Below, piece by piece: positions 63,329-64,000 of a DNA stretch of 64,000 bases; position 1 is the first letter of the stretch, and every line of letters starts with the position of its first letter. The DNA lies in assembly GCA_041161065.1 (NCBI GenBank), contig JBEAVE010000030.1, forward strand, positions 62,001 to 126,000. Reading direction: 5' to 3'. The DNA comes from DYRG01 sp041161065. Its GTDB lineage: Bacteria; Pseudomonadota; Gammaproteobacteria; Beggiatoales; Beggiatoaceae. The notes under the pieces are model-generated. The model made no database searches and was not told where the DNA came from. It was given only the letters and a program-made list of their open reading frames with translations. The position numbers were made by a program, and so were the translations under genes.

Positions 63329-64000
63329 TTAAGCACCCTCTTTTGTTATCAATCGAATACTACTTTCATCTAATACTGCATTAAAGGTTTGTTTTAGGGC
63401 TTTCACAAAAGAATCCTGTTCGAGTTGTTCAATCAGAATTTGTTTCTGTGCTAAAACAGTTTGCTTTTGATGCGCGGCGGGCGTTTCTCGTAACTGTTGT
63501 TCACTAAATTTAGCGGGCTTGAAATCGATCAGAATAGTCTTTTTCAAATGATTTTCTAAGGCAGCTGTTAATTCTTTTTGGGTTGCTGATCCTAAAAATT
63601 CAATAAACTGGTTGTTCAACAATAAAGAAAGCGTATTTTCTTCCCATTTGTTCGGAATACATTGTGCAGCTAATTCTCGACAGCGGTGGCTCAAATTTAA
63701 TGCTTGATTAACTAATTCAACCCATTGTTGATTCAAATCATGATTACTGGGTGTTGAAATAATATTTGGTGGAGAAACCGGCGGTTTTTCCTCAACTTTT
63801 TTTAATCGAGCGGGTTCAGTTTTTTTTTTGGATCGGACGCATTCAGAGAAGCCCGCAACGCAGAGAAACTATTGGCAGGCGAAGGATTTGAAGGCGGTAT
63901 TTGTCGGGGTTGCATCATTTGAGCAGATTGAGAGGAAGTTGTTTGCGTTAATTCGGAAGGACGAAACGCTAACATTCTTAACAAAATCATTTCAAATCCA
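63329..64000 (-). CDS. dnaX: DNA polymerase III tau/gamma, C-terminal part, frames split at an A10 run
   Basis: The gene enters from the right edge. Frame 1 (64000 to 63802) reads ILLRMLAFRP, a Pro/Ser linker, then DPKKK and stops at TAA 63804-63802 after LNPLD. The tau C-terminal domain continues in the -1 frame to 63329 (QQWVELVNQALNLS..., SFVKALKQTFNAVLDESSI), the delta-binding domain V. The frames meet at ten A (minus strand, 63839-63830). An 11-A transcript or a -1 ribosomal slip gives DPKKKTEPARLKK..., fully open. So the in-frame product is gamma-like and slippage makes tau, unless the run length is an error. Confidence 0.85.
63830..63839 (-). promoter_or_regulatory. A10 slippage site in dnaX
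   Basis: Ten A on the coding strand (CCA then A runs, then CTG) at the gamma/tau junction. Homopolymer A runs at this position are known slippage sites in dnaX genes of other bacteria. Confidence 0.7.

Overview
The window reads as a chromosomal segment of an AT-rich gammaproteobacterium that oxidises reduced sulfur compounds. The evidence is soxY and soxZ (thiosulfate oxidation carrier), an ATP sulfurylase of the short Sat type, a small periplasmic cytochrome c, the gammaproteobacterial nlpD-rpoS order, the rpsL-rpsG-fusA-tuf block and an Azoarcus-like group I intron in a tRNA. A Beggiatoa/Thiotrichales-type organism is my best guess. This is inference from gene content, not a phylogenetic result.

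Layout. 1-3.1 kb: the end of a DUF3426 gene, then a small accessory island with an XRE regulator, a 33-residue Cys/Gly-rich peptide, a radical SAM enzyme with an N-terminal PqqD-like domain, and an unknown 83-residue protein. It looks like a RiPP (modified peptide) locus and is the best candidate for something undescribed. 3.1-10.5 kb, mostly minus strand: pyrF, cytochrome c, a four-gene Gld-type ABC export/motility-like operon and pepA. 10.7-13.8 kb: a histidine kinase and a response regulator carrying a degenerate cyclase-like domain. 14-20 kb: a lone heavy-metal-type RND pump, hisE, transketolase, and a TumE-like toxin with a broken antitoxin. 20.5-24.4 kb: a lipoprotein and a 1121-residue sulfotransferase/GT2/GT4 fusion. 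24.4-24.9 kb: tRNA-His, tRNA-Arg interrupted by a 253-nt group I intron, and tRNA-Pro.

25.5-30.5 kb: ribonucleotide reductase alpha subunit carrying two LAGLIDADG inteins. One sits directly after the active-site radical cysteine; the other has Gly at the +1 extein position. 30.7-35.4 kb: an XRE regulator translationally coupled to a PD-(D/E)XK protein, two secreted proteins (one out of frame at a C11 tract just after its start codon) and sat. 35.7-42.7 kb: ycjX-ycjF-like pair, tamB and a CobW GTPase. 42.8-49.2 kb, minus strand: tuf, fusA, rpsG, rpsL behind a consensus sigma-70 promoter, then hisG and murA. 49.3-61 kb, plus strand: a periplasmic-binding/PAS/GGDEF cyclase, apaH, moaB, two LysM lipoproteins, rpoS, tsaB, a cobyrinate amidase, rimO, mtnB and a GT9 heptosyltransferase-like gene. 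61-64 kb, minus strand: soxZ, soxY, a BepA-like M48 protease and the end of dnaX, whose gamma/tau frames are split at an A10 run.

Working together: housekeeping modules (translation elongation, nucleotide, histidine and envelope biogenesis) alternate with small accessory insertions. Three loci depend on non-standard decoding or processing: intein splicing in nrdA, intron splicing in tRNA-Arg, and a homopolymer slip in dnaX. A fourth, the C11 gene, looks phase variable.
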